Counted from the stretch's first letter, positions 33,213-44,955 are shown. The stretch is 64,000 bases of DNA from Krasilnikovozyma curviuscula (GCA_014825775.1 MVAQ01000016.1:122514-186513); one strand, 5' to 3'. Translations and numbers: made by a program. Notes: generated by a model not told the origin, from the sequence alone.

Positions 33213-36122
33213 TTAATGCACCTCCATCGCCTCAACTTGATCCCTTGCAGCAGCTGCATGTCCCGAAGAACTGCTCCCACCTTCTACATCCTGACCCTCC
33301 TCACCGACTAGCGCGAGGTCCATCTCTCCCTCGGCACCATCGCGTTGTTGCTGCTTTTCGACGACGACGGCGGGAAGCGCAACGTAATCTGATGTCGGTG
33401 ATGGTTCAGAGTCAGATTCCACAGGAGGTTCTAGCGTCGTCATTCCCCTTTCAGAAGGACGTTCAGCAAGGTGGGACAGAAACGTTGAATTGACGGGAGT
33501 GTTGGAGTCAAGGAAGTTGCTGAGTTGCTCATCTCGATTAATATTACGGATTGGGACCGCTGATGTTGTTGAAGATAATGACCCTGTTCCTACAATAGAG
33601 GCTTCGTTCGTTGATGTTCGAGTGACATCGTTGACGCTGGACATGGGGGAATCTTCCTCCTCCGAACCACCAACAAAATCAGCAGACCCAGCACCGAACG
33701 CCTCAGAATCACTCTGTCGTTCCATGGCAACAGCGGTGTCCGGTCTCGTCCACGTAACGCTCCTTCCCTTTTCGCCAGATACAGCTAGCATGGCCGCAGA
33801 GGAAGATTCGACCCCATTCATGGCTGATGGTCCTCCAATACCATCGTCCCCGATATCCGATGCAGCAATGACCATCTCAGACGATGAGGCGCCATTAGAG
33901 ATAGCGATCATGTCGATGCCGTTCCTCTTGACGCTTCGCAGACTTGCCGGTCGACTGACACCGCTCGCTCGTCGGCTGGCAACTTCAAAAACGTCGTCTG
34001 TTTCGACATCGGCTTCCAAATCAGCGAACGTGCGGCAGAGTGGACAGGAAAACCCAGGGTAGTGCTGATGTAAGATACAGTGACGTTAAGATCGAATCAC
34101 AATGGCTCGATCGGGCTGGGAGCTTGAACTCACCTGCTGCAGAAGCGGTCGAATACACTTGTAGTGGAACTGAAAAATTAATGCAAGTGTGAGGGTCTGT
34201 TCGGGTGTTACGGATAGAAAGACTAAGAAAACGTACAACGTGCGAACAAGGCGCGATGAACAGTGATTGGCAGACAGTGACCGAGAACAGACCTGGAACC
34301 AAGCAACAACAAGTCAGTATCGAATGCAGGATTACGATCTACTGAATCAAAGACTCACAAATGCAGCAGTCAGTGACGCTTGCCTTGGCTTGCTTCGTCG
34401 GTGTCCCTGGTTTTTCTGGGGTGTTCACCGAAGTACCGCCGCCAAGAGCTTTCAACTGCTTCAAAGCGTTGGTGCTGAGAAAGCCAAGTTGAGTTAATAA
34501 TGTTTCAAGCTTCATAAGGGCTGGAAACTCACTTGAAGCTGTTCGCACCACTTTGCCACTCTCGACCAACCTCGACTTTCATTTTGACGCATCTGTAAAT
34601 CTCTTCTGTACCACCTTGATAGTCTACGCCCAGCTGGACGATATCACCATCCTTGAGTGGAAAAGGACGAGATTCGATGCCGGGCGCGGACAGTCGAATG
34701 TGGTTCAAGAATGTACCAGAGGACGACTTGGTATCCTTGATGAAAAACTAAAAACAGCAAACGTGTCGAGAATAAGTAAACAGAAAAGTCAGGAACAGTT
34801 CAACGATAGTCGAAGATCAACTGGCTAGGACTCACAGATCCAGCTTCATCGCACCAGATCTCAGCGTGGCATCGACTGACGACTTTACTCTTAAAAGCGA
34901 CTTTGGAACTTCCGAGCGAACCCCCTCTCGGTGCACCTTCTGAGTTTCCATTCTGCTTATCGGTAAATCGTCCAACTTTAAGGGCCGGGTTGCTCGCCTT
35001 TACGTCCCTCAGCACGGGGTCGAAGTGAAGGGACCTCGAGTTTGCATCGAGTTGGGGTACGAGACGCAGCCGGAACGCCGGAGAGTTGCTGTTTGAGGCG
35101 GTTGCTGATGGGATAGCTTCAGCTGTAGACGAGGATATTGGCTCGGCAGTTGATGAAGACCCAACGGTGGCTGAAACTTTGAAACCAGGCGTGACCACGA
35201 GCGGGCGCGCACAGAAAAATTGGAAAAAAGGGGAGACACCGATTTTTATAGCGAGAGGGTCAGCAGTGATGATTAGAAGCAGATGGGAAAGTAAATGAAA
35301 TAGGAGGAGGGATAACTTACCACTTGCTTGAACGTCGTTGCTCCAGCTATTCAAGAGAGTTCCGTCGACCCCACCGACGGCCAACCAAGCAGATGAAACA
35401 CCAGAGTTGGCTCCATTTTCCGAAGAATGATTCACAGGTGGAGTGGACGCAGACCTCTGAGGAGAGTTTGTGAGGTGACTACCTCCTTGAGGTTGCTGGT
35501 TGGAGATCCTTCTCATGAGACGATGGCCAAAAGATGCGAGAGGATCGCCTTGATTCGCTGAGGCGATCGGTGGTGAGGGCTGGCCACCTGCTGAACTGGC
35601 TGTGACTGGTCTTCTAGTTTGGAATCCATTTCCTCCCAACCGTGGGGACAGATCACCCCCAGCTGAAGTTGTTCGTGAGACTTCTTCGCCCAGGTAGACC
35701 GTACCTGCCGCTCCGCTCGAAGCTCGAGGCCTTCGCACTGACAAAGAAGGAGGGGGGCGAGATTACCCAGTGCACTGTCAGCGAAGGAAGACAACAACAG
35801 GGATAGGCCCGGAAAGCTCTTGATCTTTGCACTCACTGAAAGAAGGCATGAATGATGGTCGACCTGGCGATTGAGGAGACCGAAGAGCTTGGCCTGGCGC
35901 GGTTGGGTTGAAGGCCTCTGCGCCGTTTGCAGGTGGTGGGATACTGATTTGCATTGAAGCTGCTGCAACAGCTGGCATACCTTCCTCTTCTTCTAGTTCT
36001 TCTGCACTGTTTTGGTGTGGGAAGGCCTGCTCTGGTGGTGACGCTGGGCGGTGGTGAAGACGGTGGCCTGGGAAGAGGTGGAAGTGCGACGCAGAATCCG
36101 AATGGGATCGAGAAATCAGCAT
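33213..36122 (-). CDS. DMA1: FHA-RING E3 ubiquitin ligase (Dma1/Dma2, Chfr/RNF8 type)
   Basis: This is a phospho-threonine-reading ubiquitin ligase. Yeast and fission yeast homologues act in the spindle-position and mitotic checkpoints. The ATG at 36122 begins a long disordered region. The FHA domain follows with LKVGRFTDKQN, a Gly/Ser insertion, VAFKSKVVSRCHAEIW, then FFIKDTKSSSGTFLNHIRLS and FPLKDGDIVQLGVDYQGG. This includes the conserved SRxHAE and SGTFxN elements. The RING is assembled across introns: CCICLFSVTVCQSLFIAPCSH, then VFHYKCIRPLLQQHYPGFSCPLC. A long acidic and Ser-rich tail, unusual compared with the yeast proteins, ends at 33213. About seven introns are present. Confidence 0.92.
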
Positions 36123-36534
36123 TTTGAAAGACGTCGAGATGATGGTGAGAGAACTTACTTGCTCTGTTTTATTTGGTAGTCCCAACTGAGACTGAAAAAG
36201 CTAATTAGAAGAGCTGGGAAACGGTGGGAAGGGTTTGGTCAGAACTTGAATGACGTCGAGCGGCGAAATGGCGCAAGGGACAAAGCCCATGAAAAAACAG
36301 ACAGCTTACTATTGCAAGAGTAACCAAAAAGATAACTGGGATAATAATTCTGACCAGAATGAGCAGTCAGGATACAAATGGTTGGATTCCTATAGAAAAG
36401 ATTGGCGGCAGTGAACGAACGGGGAAGTCACACCAAAAATGGACCGCGGCCAGCCTTTTTCTCGCGGTTTGAAATGTTCTCCACCGTACCGCATCAAGCA
36501 AAACAAAGAACACAATCATCATAGAAGAGACAGT
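36123..36534. other. Intergenic region, DMA1-like promoter
   Basis: About 410 bases lie between two leftward genes. A donor-like gtaagt near 36160 on the minus strand suggests an intron in the untranslated leader of the FHA-RING gene. No ORF of interest was found. Confidence 0.4.
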
Positions 36535-38252
36535 CTACGATCTATTCAACGTCTTTGATTTGTTCTTCCTCTTGACGTAGAACGACCCGTCCTCGTTCAA
36601 CCTCGGCTGCTTCATCACGTTGAACTCTTCTATCCTAGCTTCCAGGGCCAGGAACTTCTCGAGCTCGAGCTCACTCATCTCACTCATCCTCTCTTGCCTC
36701 TCCCTAGCCAGCTTGTCCTCAGGCAGCTCTAAACCGAGCGCCTCCATCGCTTCTTCGTTCGCCTGCTTCCATTGCGACTTAACCGAAGCCTCCCACTCGC
36801 GCATCACTGCAATCTTGTGAGCTTCTCTGGGCCCTCGTGATTTGAATCGCTTGTCGTAGCCTAGCGTCGTCTTCTTCAGATCGGCAATAATGGCCTCCCG
36901 AGGTGCAAAGTCCTGTCGTCTAATATTTGTGAAGAAAAGTGAAAGGAAAACACCACACCGCATTCAGTTGTCAAGATGCGGCCAGATAACATGAGTATAC
37001 TACAAACGCACTTGTTCATTTTTGGGAATCCCATGACAGGCTTCTTATTCCGCTCAGGATGAAGCAGTTCTGAACTAGGATCTATCTCGCCGTACCTCAA
37101 CAAGTCCCTCTCGAACGACTGTTCCGGCGTAAGCGCCAGCGGGAACAGCTGGATCATCGCATCACAGTAGTCCCACTGCTCGTCAACGACTTCCTGAGGG
37201 ATTTCGGGTGAGTACAAGGGTCCTGTCGTCCACTGAGAAGTTGCCTTGTCTTTGACCAGGAGTTTGTGTCGGCGCAAATAGGGGAGAAGTTTGTTACGGA
37301 AGTAGCTAAGAGAATGGAAACAACAGGAAACGTAGTATCAGTAAAAACTATTGCATCCAAGCAAGAGTCCATCCAACAGAAGTGGAATGAAGCTAAGCAC
37401 TCACGTATAATCCCTGATAGGATGGTCCCAATAAGTAACGTCATTCGGCACATTGACCACCTTCCTCAACTCAATCCTTTCATCCGACATATCCCTCTGA
37501 TTCTCTACCATCTTGGCATCAGCCATGACTTTTTTCCAGTCCATCTTTTCGACGTTCTTCGTCGCCATTTTTTTACCCAAAGACTCGGTCGACTTCTTCT
37601 CCTTCTCCGCCAACATCGAGGGCGATTCGTACTGCTTCCGTAAGCTCAGATATAACGTGACATCGGTGAAAGTGTCCCCTGGGACAATGGAGGCCTTGAC
37701 CATTTGCACAGCGGTTGGCAGGGTTTCAGAAGGCTGTTGGCTAAGTGGTAGCAGGATCGGAACTGGAAGCTGCCCTTTCTCGTACTTCTTTCCACCCGGC
37801 GAAACTGCATGTTCTTCAGGTCGGAGTGGGATCGGGACCAACGGTTCTTTGATGAGTTTCCATTTGCCAGTGAGCTTGTAGGGTTGAGAAATGTCTTTTC
37901 GGTCGTCAATTGGGAATTTGTTGCCGTATAGTTTCCGAGGTTGATATTGCCCTAAGTCTGGAACTGCTGCATTTATGCTTGGCTGCTGCATGGGTAGCCT
38001 TCGCTTGAGGATCGCACCATAGCTCGTCCTCATCCTCAAGCAACCGAGACGCCCTGTCCTCCTGCTAAACGACAGTGATTTCCAGGTATCAGAGGACCTT
38101 TGTAGACAAGTGACCAGGTGAGGATGGAGATACAGAGGACTAAGAGCGGGAGGGTTCGAGTGGTGGTGTGAGCGGCCAGTCGCTATTTTTTTTCTGAGGA
38201 AGAAGTGCGACAAAGAAGTTGTCGGAAAATGAGTTCGTTGCGCTGCTTCCAT
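36535..38252 (-). CDS. Conserved-looking protein of unknown function, basic, possibly mitochondrial
   Basis: An open frame of 283 codons from the ATG at 38252 is joined by splicing to at least two further exons and stops at 36535. The N-terminal 80 residues are rich in Arg, His and Ser with almost no acidic residues, as in mitochondrial presequences; an internal ATG (RMRTSYGAIL) is an alternative start. The core is basic and globular-looking, with LGQYQPRKLYGNKFPIDDRKDI, VPNDVTYWDHPIRDYTYFRNKLLPYLRRHKLL and DEQWDYCDAMIQLFP. The C-terminal third is helical and charged (REAHKIAVMREWEASVKSQWKQANEEAMEALG, ELELEKFLALEARIEEFNVMKQPRL). I do not recognise the family. A mitochondrial ribosome or translation component is only a guess from composition. 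Confidence 0.6.
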
Positions 38253-38366
38253 CTGACACGAGCTTCAAATCTCACATCACTCCTTTTCATAGAAAGAAAT
38301 ATATCCTATCATTATTCTGCCGTGCCAGGACACTGAAAGTCCTCCCGCCACTCCTCACCACAACTG

Positions 38367-41314
38367 CTACCTCTCTTTGGGACCATTCTTCCCATTCAGC
38401 TTCCCACTTCCCGCTAGCAGACTCAACTCTCCAGCTGTCATTTGTCGACCCCTGACGGTATTGTCATCATCGCTATCACTTCCTACCTCATAATGCGGCG
38501 TGCGAGGTGGTGGTGGTGGTAGTGGTGTCTGGATGGGAGCAGGGACCGACGGAACAGGGTATGCGTTGTATCGTAGTTCTGAATTTGAAGCTTGTCGGGG
38601 CGAGAGAGTGGGAGATGAGCTGCGCTGCAAAGAGATTGATCTTGAAGGCTTCAACTTCTTTGCACACTCTTCGAGGGCTATACTGATGGCAGGGAGCTTG
38701 CGTGAAGCAAAAGAATATTAGTCAAGTATACGAACGAGATATCAGAAGAACGCAATAACGTACTGTCCACATTGATACGAGGGAGTTCAGCCCTTTGAAT
38801 CCTTCTTCAGATTGAGCTACCAAAACAAATTGGCCGCATTTCTGACGAGAGATTACATTCGAGAGTCAGCTCTTTATCAAGATGCTGGGTAAAAGATACT
38901 TACTCTTGAGACAGGTTTTCTAGCTGTTGCTGTCAACTCTACAAAAAAATTAACCTCAGAGTCAAACTTCAGATCCGCAAGAGATGCGACTGCTGCAATC
39001 GTGACGATAAGTTGTTCTTGGACAGAAACTACACGTTGAGACGATACAAGATCAGTGCCCATTACTTGAACTGGCGTAATCAAGGTTGCCTACCTGTCGA
39101 TGAAGTTTTGAGAATGTCAAGCAGAGCCTGCGAGACTTGAGTCCAATCCATATGTTCGATTTCAGGGGCAAACTCGCATACAAGCACACACAAAAGAGTC
39201 ACAGTTGTTGGTAGTTGTTTCTTGTTGGGTGTCGTTGCGGGCGAAAAAAGAGAATCGAGAAGCGACGTGACGAAGAATACTTTCGTCTCCTTGGATTCTG
39301 AAGATGAAAGCGTCGGAGCTCAGTTCGATCAAAAGCGAGTCAGACTATGAGAGGGACACTCACGAGATTCTAAAAAATCTAATATATCCTTAAGACTACC
39401 CAGAAGAGGACCATCTTGATTTCCATCGGATTCAGCGGCCTCCAGCACCGTGGTCACCAATCGCTCCATTTCCTTCCCCCTCTCAACGCCTTCCTTCGTA
39501 TTCTGACACAACACCTTGACACATTCCAAGCAGCGTAGCACGCTATATTCCTTATCTTTGATAGTTGAGGACCCACCAGCAACCTTAAAGGTGTCCAACA
39601 GCCGATTCAGATGGAGCTTTGGAAGCTCCTCACCACCCAGTTTGAACAGCACTCGCAGAGTCATAGACCGGAGACCTTGGTCAGCCGAGTCCAGGCCGAC
39701 CATGAGCGCTTCCCCTTCTTCGGCAGCACTAATCGTTGTCTCCCAGACAGTTTTATCGAGGACATTGAGGGAACGTAATGCGAACCAGTGGGAGTTTAGA
39801 CGATCTCGGGGCTGTGTTCGTTTGAGAAGAGCACGACGAATGGGTAACACTAGTGCAGCAGAGTAAGGGGCAAGCAAGGACGGTTCGAAGTTTGAGAGAA
39901 GAAGGTAGAGCTCCAGGTAGATAGCTGCGAATCAACAGCGGGTCAATGTCAAATGGGTCGAAACAAAGAAAGGCTATTACTCACAGTCATCCAAGAATCT
40001 GAGTTCTGCATCTTCTCCCTGGTTGAGTACCTTGAGGCAAGCCTGCATGATCAATGTGCCTTCGTCTCCGCTGACAAACTTGAGCACTTTCCGTAGAACC
40101 GCGAGAGTCGTTCGAATTGTAAGAACACTTCTGCCGCGGTTATCACTGACTCCACCAGCCTTTAAGCCTGAATCAGCTTTAAGATCATTTAATCTTAAAT
40201 CTAACACTTCAAATACCGGCTGAATCACAAAACCTTGATCGTCATCGTTCGTCGACGTGTTGACGACCCCGGCGACAATCAAATCGCCCCATAGCCTCAC
40301 TGAGGCACGAACGATACTCTCTTCTTCATGGCTCATTAGTTTGAGTATCCTCTTCGGCAGACCTTTGCCAAGCAGAAGCCCGCTATCGTGTGAGGTCGAC
40401 GAGACAGTTTGAATCGCACGAAGAACCAAGCGTGTGACTTCGTCCTTCTCCTTTACGACTGATACCAGGGCGACAGATTCAAGGTCTTCTTCCAAGTCTT
40501 GATCAAAGAGAACGTTTGAGATGCCTGGGTTACTTGAAGACTTGTGTTTGGATTTCTTCGGTCGGTTCTTTTTGGACAACAGAGAGACGAGATCGGATTG
40601 CTCAAGTGCTTTTGGAAGATGAGAGAGGAGGGGGTGACATATGATGGTATTTAGAGTGCTGACAAGCTGGCTAGATGGTGATGAGGTGGATTCTTTGAGT
40701 GGCTGATGGAACGGGACAGTAAGTCAGGTGTGGAGGTGAATTGCTTGTGAATGCTCTCACCTTCAGTAGCGAGTTGATTAGCAACAAAGAGATCTCTGAT
40801 GAAGGATTCAAGTGTATTTGTATAAAGGAGTAGCCTGAAGAGCAGGCTATTAGCTACAAAATAGTATGCGAAGATCATTCCGTCTGAAGCTCACCGATCT
40901 TCCTGTTGTCTGATTTCTTCGCAGAAGCAGCTAAGTTCAGAGCTGGCACCAAAGCAAAAGCCAATGGTCCATCTGAAGAGGTTGAAGGTAATGGGAAGGG
41001 AGACAGATTCGAGATGTACATCAGGTGAATGAGAAGCGAACTGGTTTGTCCCTGTGTTTTCCCGTCGTGTCATTAGATTGAGATCAGTCGACAAGGGCCA
41101 TCAACTCGTACATGAAGCTGGCACATACCTCTTTGATTGTCCCACTCTTAAAAGTAGTTTGAATTCGACTCAATTCTTGCTCACAGATCGCCTGAAGCTG
41201 GTTGGGCGTTCCAGCTGATTCCAACGCTGAGACGAGAACATGGTGGGCTGTAGATCTGGCTGGAGACGTGAGATACGATATCGATGCTGATAGAGATGTT
41301 GCAAGGGAAGTCAT
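38367..41314 (-). CDS. Divergent adaptin-like/ARM-repeat large subunit (AP-4 epsilon-like?)
   Basis: A helical-repeat protein of roughly 770 residues starts at the ATG at 41314 (MTSLATSLSASISYLTSPARS). The N-terminal layout resembles the large chains of AP complexes: a short Ser-rich start, ESAGTPNQLQAICEQELSRIQTTF, a helix pair SSLLIHLMYISNLSPF, then KKSDNRKIGYSFIQIHLNPSSEISLLLINSLLK, which aligns by eye with the adaptin KRLGYLAL...LLTNSLKKD block. Further repeats include ILKLMSHEEESIVRASVRLW, GLRSMTLRVLFKLGGEEL and LVTTVLEAAES. The C-terminal part is Pro/Ser-rich and ends at 38367. No ear domain is recognisable. The adaptin assignment is tentative, and another ARM/HEAT protein is possible. 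About nine introns are present. Confidence 0.5.
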
Positions 41315-41520
41315 TCCCGATTCCCAACTCGAGTCGGGCTGCGGTTGTGTTGGGCGGTGGGACGGAAAAACGCAAGATGTCTGCTTGCCGATTCCTTCGG
41401 CGCTGAAACTGGCCACACTCTGCGACAAACCTATCTTGCCAATTTTGTGCTCCTGGGACGAAGTAAAGAGCTTGACACCTTGCAGACGGGAGGGAATCTT
41501 CCGATGGTGTTTGGACAAGC
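41315..41520. promoter_or_regulatory. Short bidirectional promoter
   Basis: Only 206 bases separate the start codon of the leftward adaptin-like gene (41314) from that of the rightward homeodomain gene (41521). Both transcripts must start in or near this interval. Confidence 0.5.
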
Positions 41521-42336
41521 ATGGCCTACGATTTAGCAGGAAGACGACTCGTCATTGGGACCAAGAGAACCCAAGCTCAGCGTGATGCAGGTGCTCGTTT
41601 CTACCCAAAATCCAAAGATTCTCATCATCCAGCAGCACCAGTAGCATCAGCAGTACGATATTCGTTTTCCATTAGCCCCACCCTTCCATCCCCATCCGAC
41701 TCGACTCACGACACCAGCAGCTCACTTACCGACGACGCAGTTCCCCCTATTCATCGAAATGCTCCGACATCTGCTCCATCTCGACCAAAAGCCAGCACTA
41801 GCGAGCTCCCACCATTACCATCTAGCTCGTCCATGGTGTATAGAAAAATCCCAAAGTCTCCTCCAAAAAAGAGACGTCTGTCGACCGCTTCCAGTGGGAG
41901 CTCGTACGACGACGACGATTTCGAGGACCAAGGGAATCGTAAGGGTATCAAGAAGGAGAAGGAGAAGAGGGCTAGATTACCCCACTCTGCTGTCGCTGAG
42001 ATGGAAGTAAGTCCTGTAGATTTCGTACTGGCCCAAACGTCGCAACTCTGTCAAAAATTATGTTGTTGATTCCTTCTCCGCTTTTCGCTCTCTTCTTACG
42101 CAGAAATACTTCAAAATGTCTGAGGGAACATATCCCAGTACATCTTGGAAGGAGGAGTTTGCTGAGAGACATGGCCTCACACAAACTCAAGTCTCCAACG
42201 TAAGCGTTTTTCAACTGTGCTGAATTTTGCCTTAGCCATTTGCCAGCCTCGCTGATGTTTCTTTCTGTCTGCTTCTTAGTGGTTCATCAACTATAGACGT
42301 AGAGCTGGGGCTATAGTCTCCAGTAAAACAACCTAG
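41521..42336 (+). CDS. TALE-class homeodomain transcription factor
   Basis: This is a nuclear DNA-binding protein of about 220 residues. Exon 1 (41521 to 42006) encodes a disordered Ser/Pro-rich region with basic clusters (KSPPKKRRLS, KKEKEKRARLP). The homeodomain is built from three exons: LPHSAVAEME, then KYFKMSEGTYPSTSWKEEFAERHGLTQTQVSN, then WFINYRRRAG. The recognition helix has the invariant W, F, N and R, and NWFIN with extra residues before YP is the TALE pattern seen in fungal Cup9/Tos8 proteins and in HD1 mating regulators. The domain sits at the extreme C-terminus, unlike typical HD1 mating proteins. No HD2 partner is adjacent, so a mating-type locus is unlikely. The stop is at 42334 to 42336. 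Confidence 0.88.
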
Positions 42337-43220
42337 CCGTTCCTTCACCTCCAAAGCTGTCTAGTCACATGTGTTCACGGCTGAAGCTTTCTGAGCGGTG
42401 GAACGGAAAAGGTGTTGATACGTGTGTCGCAGTAGGATACGTTGATCTCATTTTAACGAATTTATCACGATAGTTATCTTGTCCACTATCCAGAGGGTGT
42501 GTACTCTGGTGGCGCCAGTCTCATTGGCCACCGACTTGCATGATTACTTTTCCGGCCAGAAGTGCTGCTTCTCTGTCCAGAAGGCTGAATATATCTGAGT
42601 TGCAATGGCAAGGCTGTTCTGAGCTCATTGAGAACCAGGATGAAGTTTTGAATATGGCCAAAAATGCAGAGGGGCCCTGTTGAAGACACCTCCTCCTCGT
42701 TTGCTAGATCGTCCCTGCCCGACAACATAGCCTTGTATTTTCGCAGCTTTCTCACTGGACTGTTCAGGTGTAAGAGAAACCAACTCGCTGCCGGTGGCGA
42801 GCTGATGAGGTCACCTCGCTTCTGCAAGCTGATCGTCAAACCCCCCAAGCTCATCTGAATGACTCAAAAGAACTCTCATGTGAATTTGAAATTGCACCTC
42901 TCTCGATTCCGCTTCTCGAAGAGACGAACACGGCTTCACTGACGCTAAAAATAACCACAAATGACACGCCTCGCTATTCGTCTCGCTGCTGTTTTCATGA
43001 GAAAGGCAACGAGGCAGAAAGTTTTCCTGACGTCGCTTGAAGGTACTCTGACGGAACAGCGAGCTAGGAGAAGAAATAAATGCTATATATAAGGGGAAGT
43101 AGTCAGCTTTGATCGTGAAGTCCAAAATCACCTGTCTTCATTTGCAACAAAACAACACCCCTCTACCTGCATCTCCAAGTCTCCAACCCTCACAACCTAA
43201 AACAGTTTCAAATTACAAAG
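42337..43220. other. Intergenic region, promoter of the Asn-rich gene
   Basis: About 880 bases contain no convincing coding sequence. The only strong element is the TATA-like run near its right end. Confidence 0.45.
43084..43092 (+). promoter_or_regulatory. TATA box
   Basis: A tatatataa run lies about 130 bases before an untranslated-leader intron and about 200 bases before the start codon at 43289. A strong TATA element suggests regulated or high-level expression of the Asn-rich protein. Confidence 0.55.
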
Positions 43221-43288
43221 TATGTTCTTTTATCAAAAGTGTCATAGGCTTTTTTGAAGATGCTGACAACGCCTCCTTTCCCTTTCAG
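43221..43288 (+). other. 5' UTR intron ending directly at the start codon
   Basis: A canonical gtatgt donor at 43221 and a tttcag acceptor at 43287 to 43288 put the splice junction immediately before the ATG at 43289. Confidence 0.65.
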
Positions 43289-44695
43289 ATGGGTATTTTG
43301 CGTGATCTTGCCAGTGGACTTTCTCAACAAGGTGGTGGTAGCTCCAACTACAACAGTAGCAGTAACAATGGTGGTCTAATTCGGGGGACCATTGGAGGTC
43401 TCGCTCAAGGTCGAAACAATGGCTATGGAAACAGTAACAACAATTATAACAACAACCAGCGTTGGTGTGACAACGAGCAGTACCAAAACAACAACCCACC
43501 CCCCTCTCGTTACAATAACAACAGCTCATATATCAACTCTGACAATTCTCGATACAACTCTAGCAGGAACGAATACGACGATGCGGATGTCAAGGAGAGC
43601 CAACGATATTCCTCCCCTGCCTCCTCATCCTCACCACAACCTCCTTCGTATTACAATGAGCCACCCGCTCTCCCACCACGTCAGAAATATAACACATCTC
43701 CCTACCAGCAGCAACAGTACAACAACTCTTCTATGGGTGCACGCTTGGGACTTCCAGTCTCAATGAACGACGGTCCCCTCCAACGGCCCTTTGCGCTTCC
43801 TCAGACAGGGAACGGATCTGCCACGCCTTTCCTTCGAGGCTATTCTCAAGAGCTGGAAGCTGCAGGTATTCACAAGAGAGATTTGATCCAGTTCATTGAT
43901 ATCTTGAACACTGCGATCGTGCCGAATCCGGAGATGGCCATCATCAACAAGGCAACTGGGATCGCTGGTTGGTTCGTGTAAGTCGCTTGTTCTCTTCACT
44001 CATTGGTTCGAGTACCTTGTAAAATCTCACGCCTTTGTTCCTCTTCCTCAGTCCCGGCGCGGGTGGAATTGCTCTTTCTGTCGCTCAGATTGGTGCTCAA
44101 GTCGGAGGTGCGGTTCAAGGGAAAAGCGCTGTTTCCCAGTGTCTAAACTCTGCAAATCAAAACTTGTTCTATCCCATTGGTCTTGAAGCCAAGTAAGTAC
44201 CTTTCTCTTTTACTTCTTGTTACTTTTACCACTTCCTATGGCTGACCCTCTCCATGTTTTTCATCTTATAGGATCTGCAGCACCCAAGACTTGAACAACA
44301 TGGTCGGCTTCATCGGTGGGGGTTCCTCTGGCTTTAACTACCAGAACCAAGGAGGCTACCAACAAGGAGGCTACGTACAGCAACAAAACCCGATGATGGC
44401 GCATCTACAACAGCTCGACGGCGCAATCTGCCACATCGACTCCGTCCTACCTGTCATCCAGTCAGGTAGAACGGACCCCATGGCATCTGTCGGCGGGTGG
44501 CTGCAGAACAGAGGGGATGCGAAGGCAGCGAGGAAGGCTGCTGAGGACGCGGCCAAGGGCAAGATGAAAAAGGCAGATAAGCTGGAGGCTAGCTTCCAGT
44601 GGCTGGTTATTGTGAACTCTAGTCAAGGACTGGGCGGATATGGAGCAGGAACTTCCTTGTCTGGAGGATACAGGACGAGCAACACTGGATACTAG
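43289..44695 (+). CDS. Asn/Gln/Tyr-rich fungal protein of unknown function
   Basis: The N-terminal 190 residues are a low-complexity region rich in Asn, Ser, Tyr and Gln, with Pro motifs such as PPSYYNEPPALPPR. A conserved-looking domain follows: FLRGYSQELEAAGIHKRDLIQFIDILNTAIVPNPEMAIINKATGIAGWFVPGAGGIALSVAQIGAQVGGAVQGKSAVSQ. Its Gly/Ala-rich hydrophobic stretch may contact membrane. Exon 3 adds LFYPIGLEAK, a GGYQQGGY repeat region, and a helical Ala/Lys-rich part (AKAARKAAEDAAKGKMKKADKLEASFQWLVIV). The stop is at 44693 to 44695. Similar proteins are common in fungi but have no known function, to my knowledge. The N-terminus has prion-like composition. Two coding introns interrupt the gene, at 43979 and near 44194. 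Confidence 0.75.
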
Positions 44696-44955
44696 GCAGC
44701 TTAAGAGTTGCATCTCATATCTATTATGTCCACCTCTGCTGTTTGTTACTCTCATCTTCTTTACTTGTTTGCTATCCTATCTCAACATCTCGGTACAAAC
44801 CTTTATTTTACATGTTTTCTTTTTTATCTTGAAGATCTTACGTGCGGACCGCAGGCGCAAGAATGCTGACTAACACAAAAGATGAGATGTGGTGTCATTA
44901 GGTGATGGCGCGACCAATCGCCAGGTTCGCGCTTCGCCATTCGTCCATTTCAGCA

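Noticed and set aside
33490..34062. 190-codon plus-strand open frame
   Set aside because: It is antisense to the last exon of the FHA-RING gene, whose RING and tail explain the sequence. Its Ser/Ala-rich content is the mirror of that tail.
41181..41522. Minus-strand frame starting at an ATG overlapping the homeodomain gene start
   Set aside because: The adaptin-like frame starting at 41314 continues through several conserved exons; this one ends without any recognisable motif.
41521..42336. Homeodomain gene as part of a mating-type (HD1/HD2) locus
   Set aside because: No second homeodomain gene is adjacent, the domain is C-terminal, and no pheromone or receptor gene is in the window.
43370..43720. 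Microsatellite or minisatellite in the Asn-rich gene
   Set aside because: The AAC/CAA-rich sequence is an irregular coding low-complexity tract in frame, not a regular tandem repeat.
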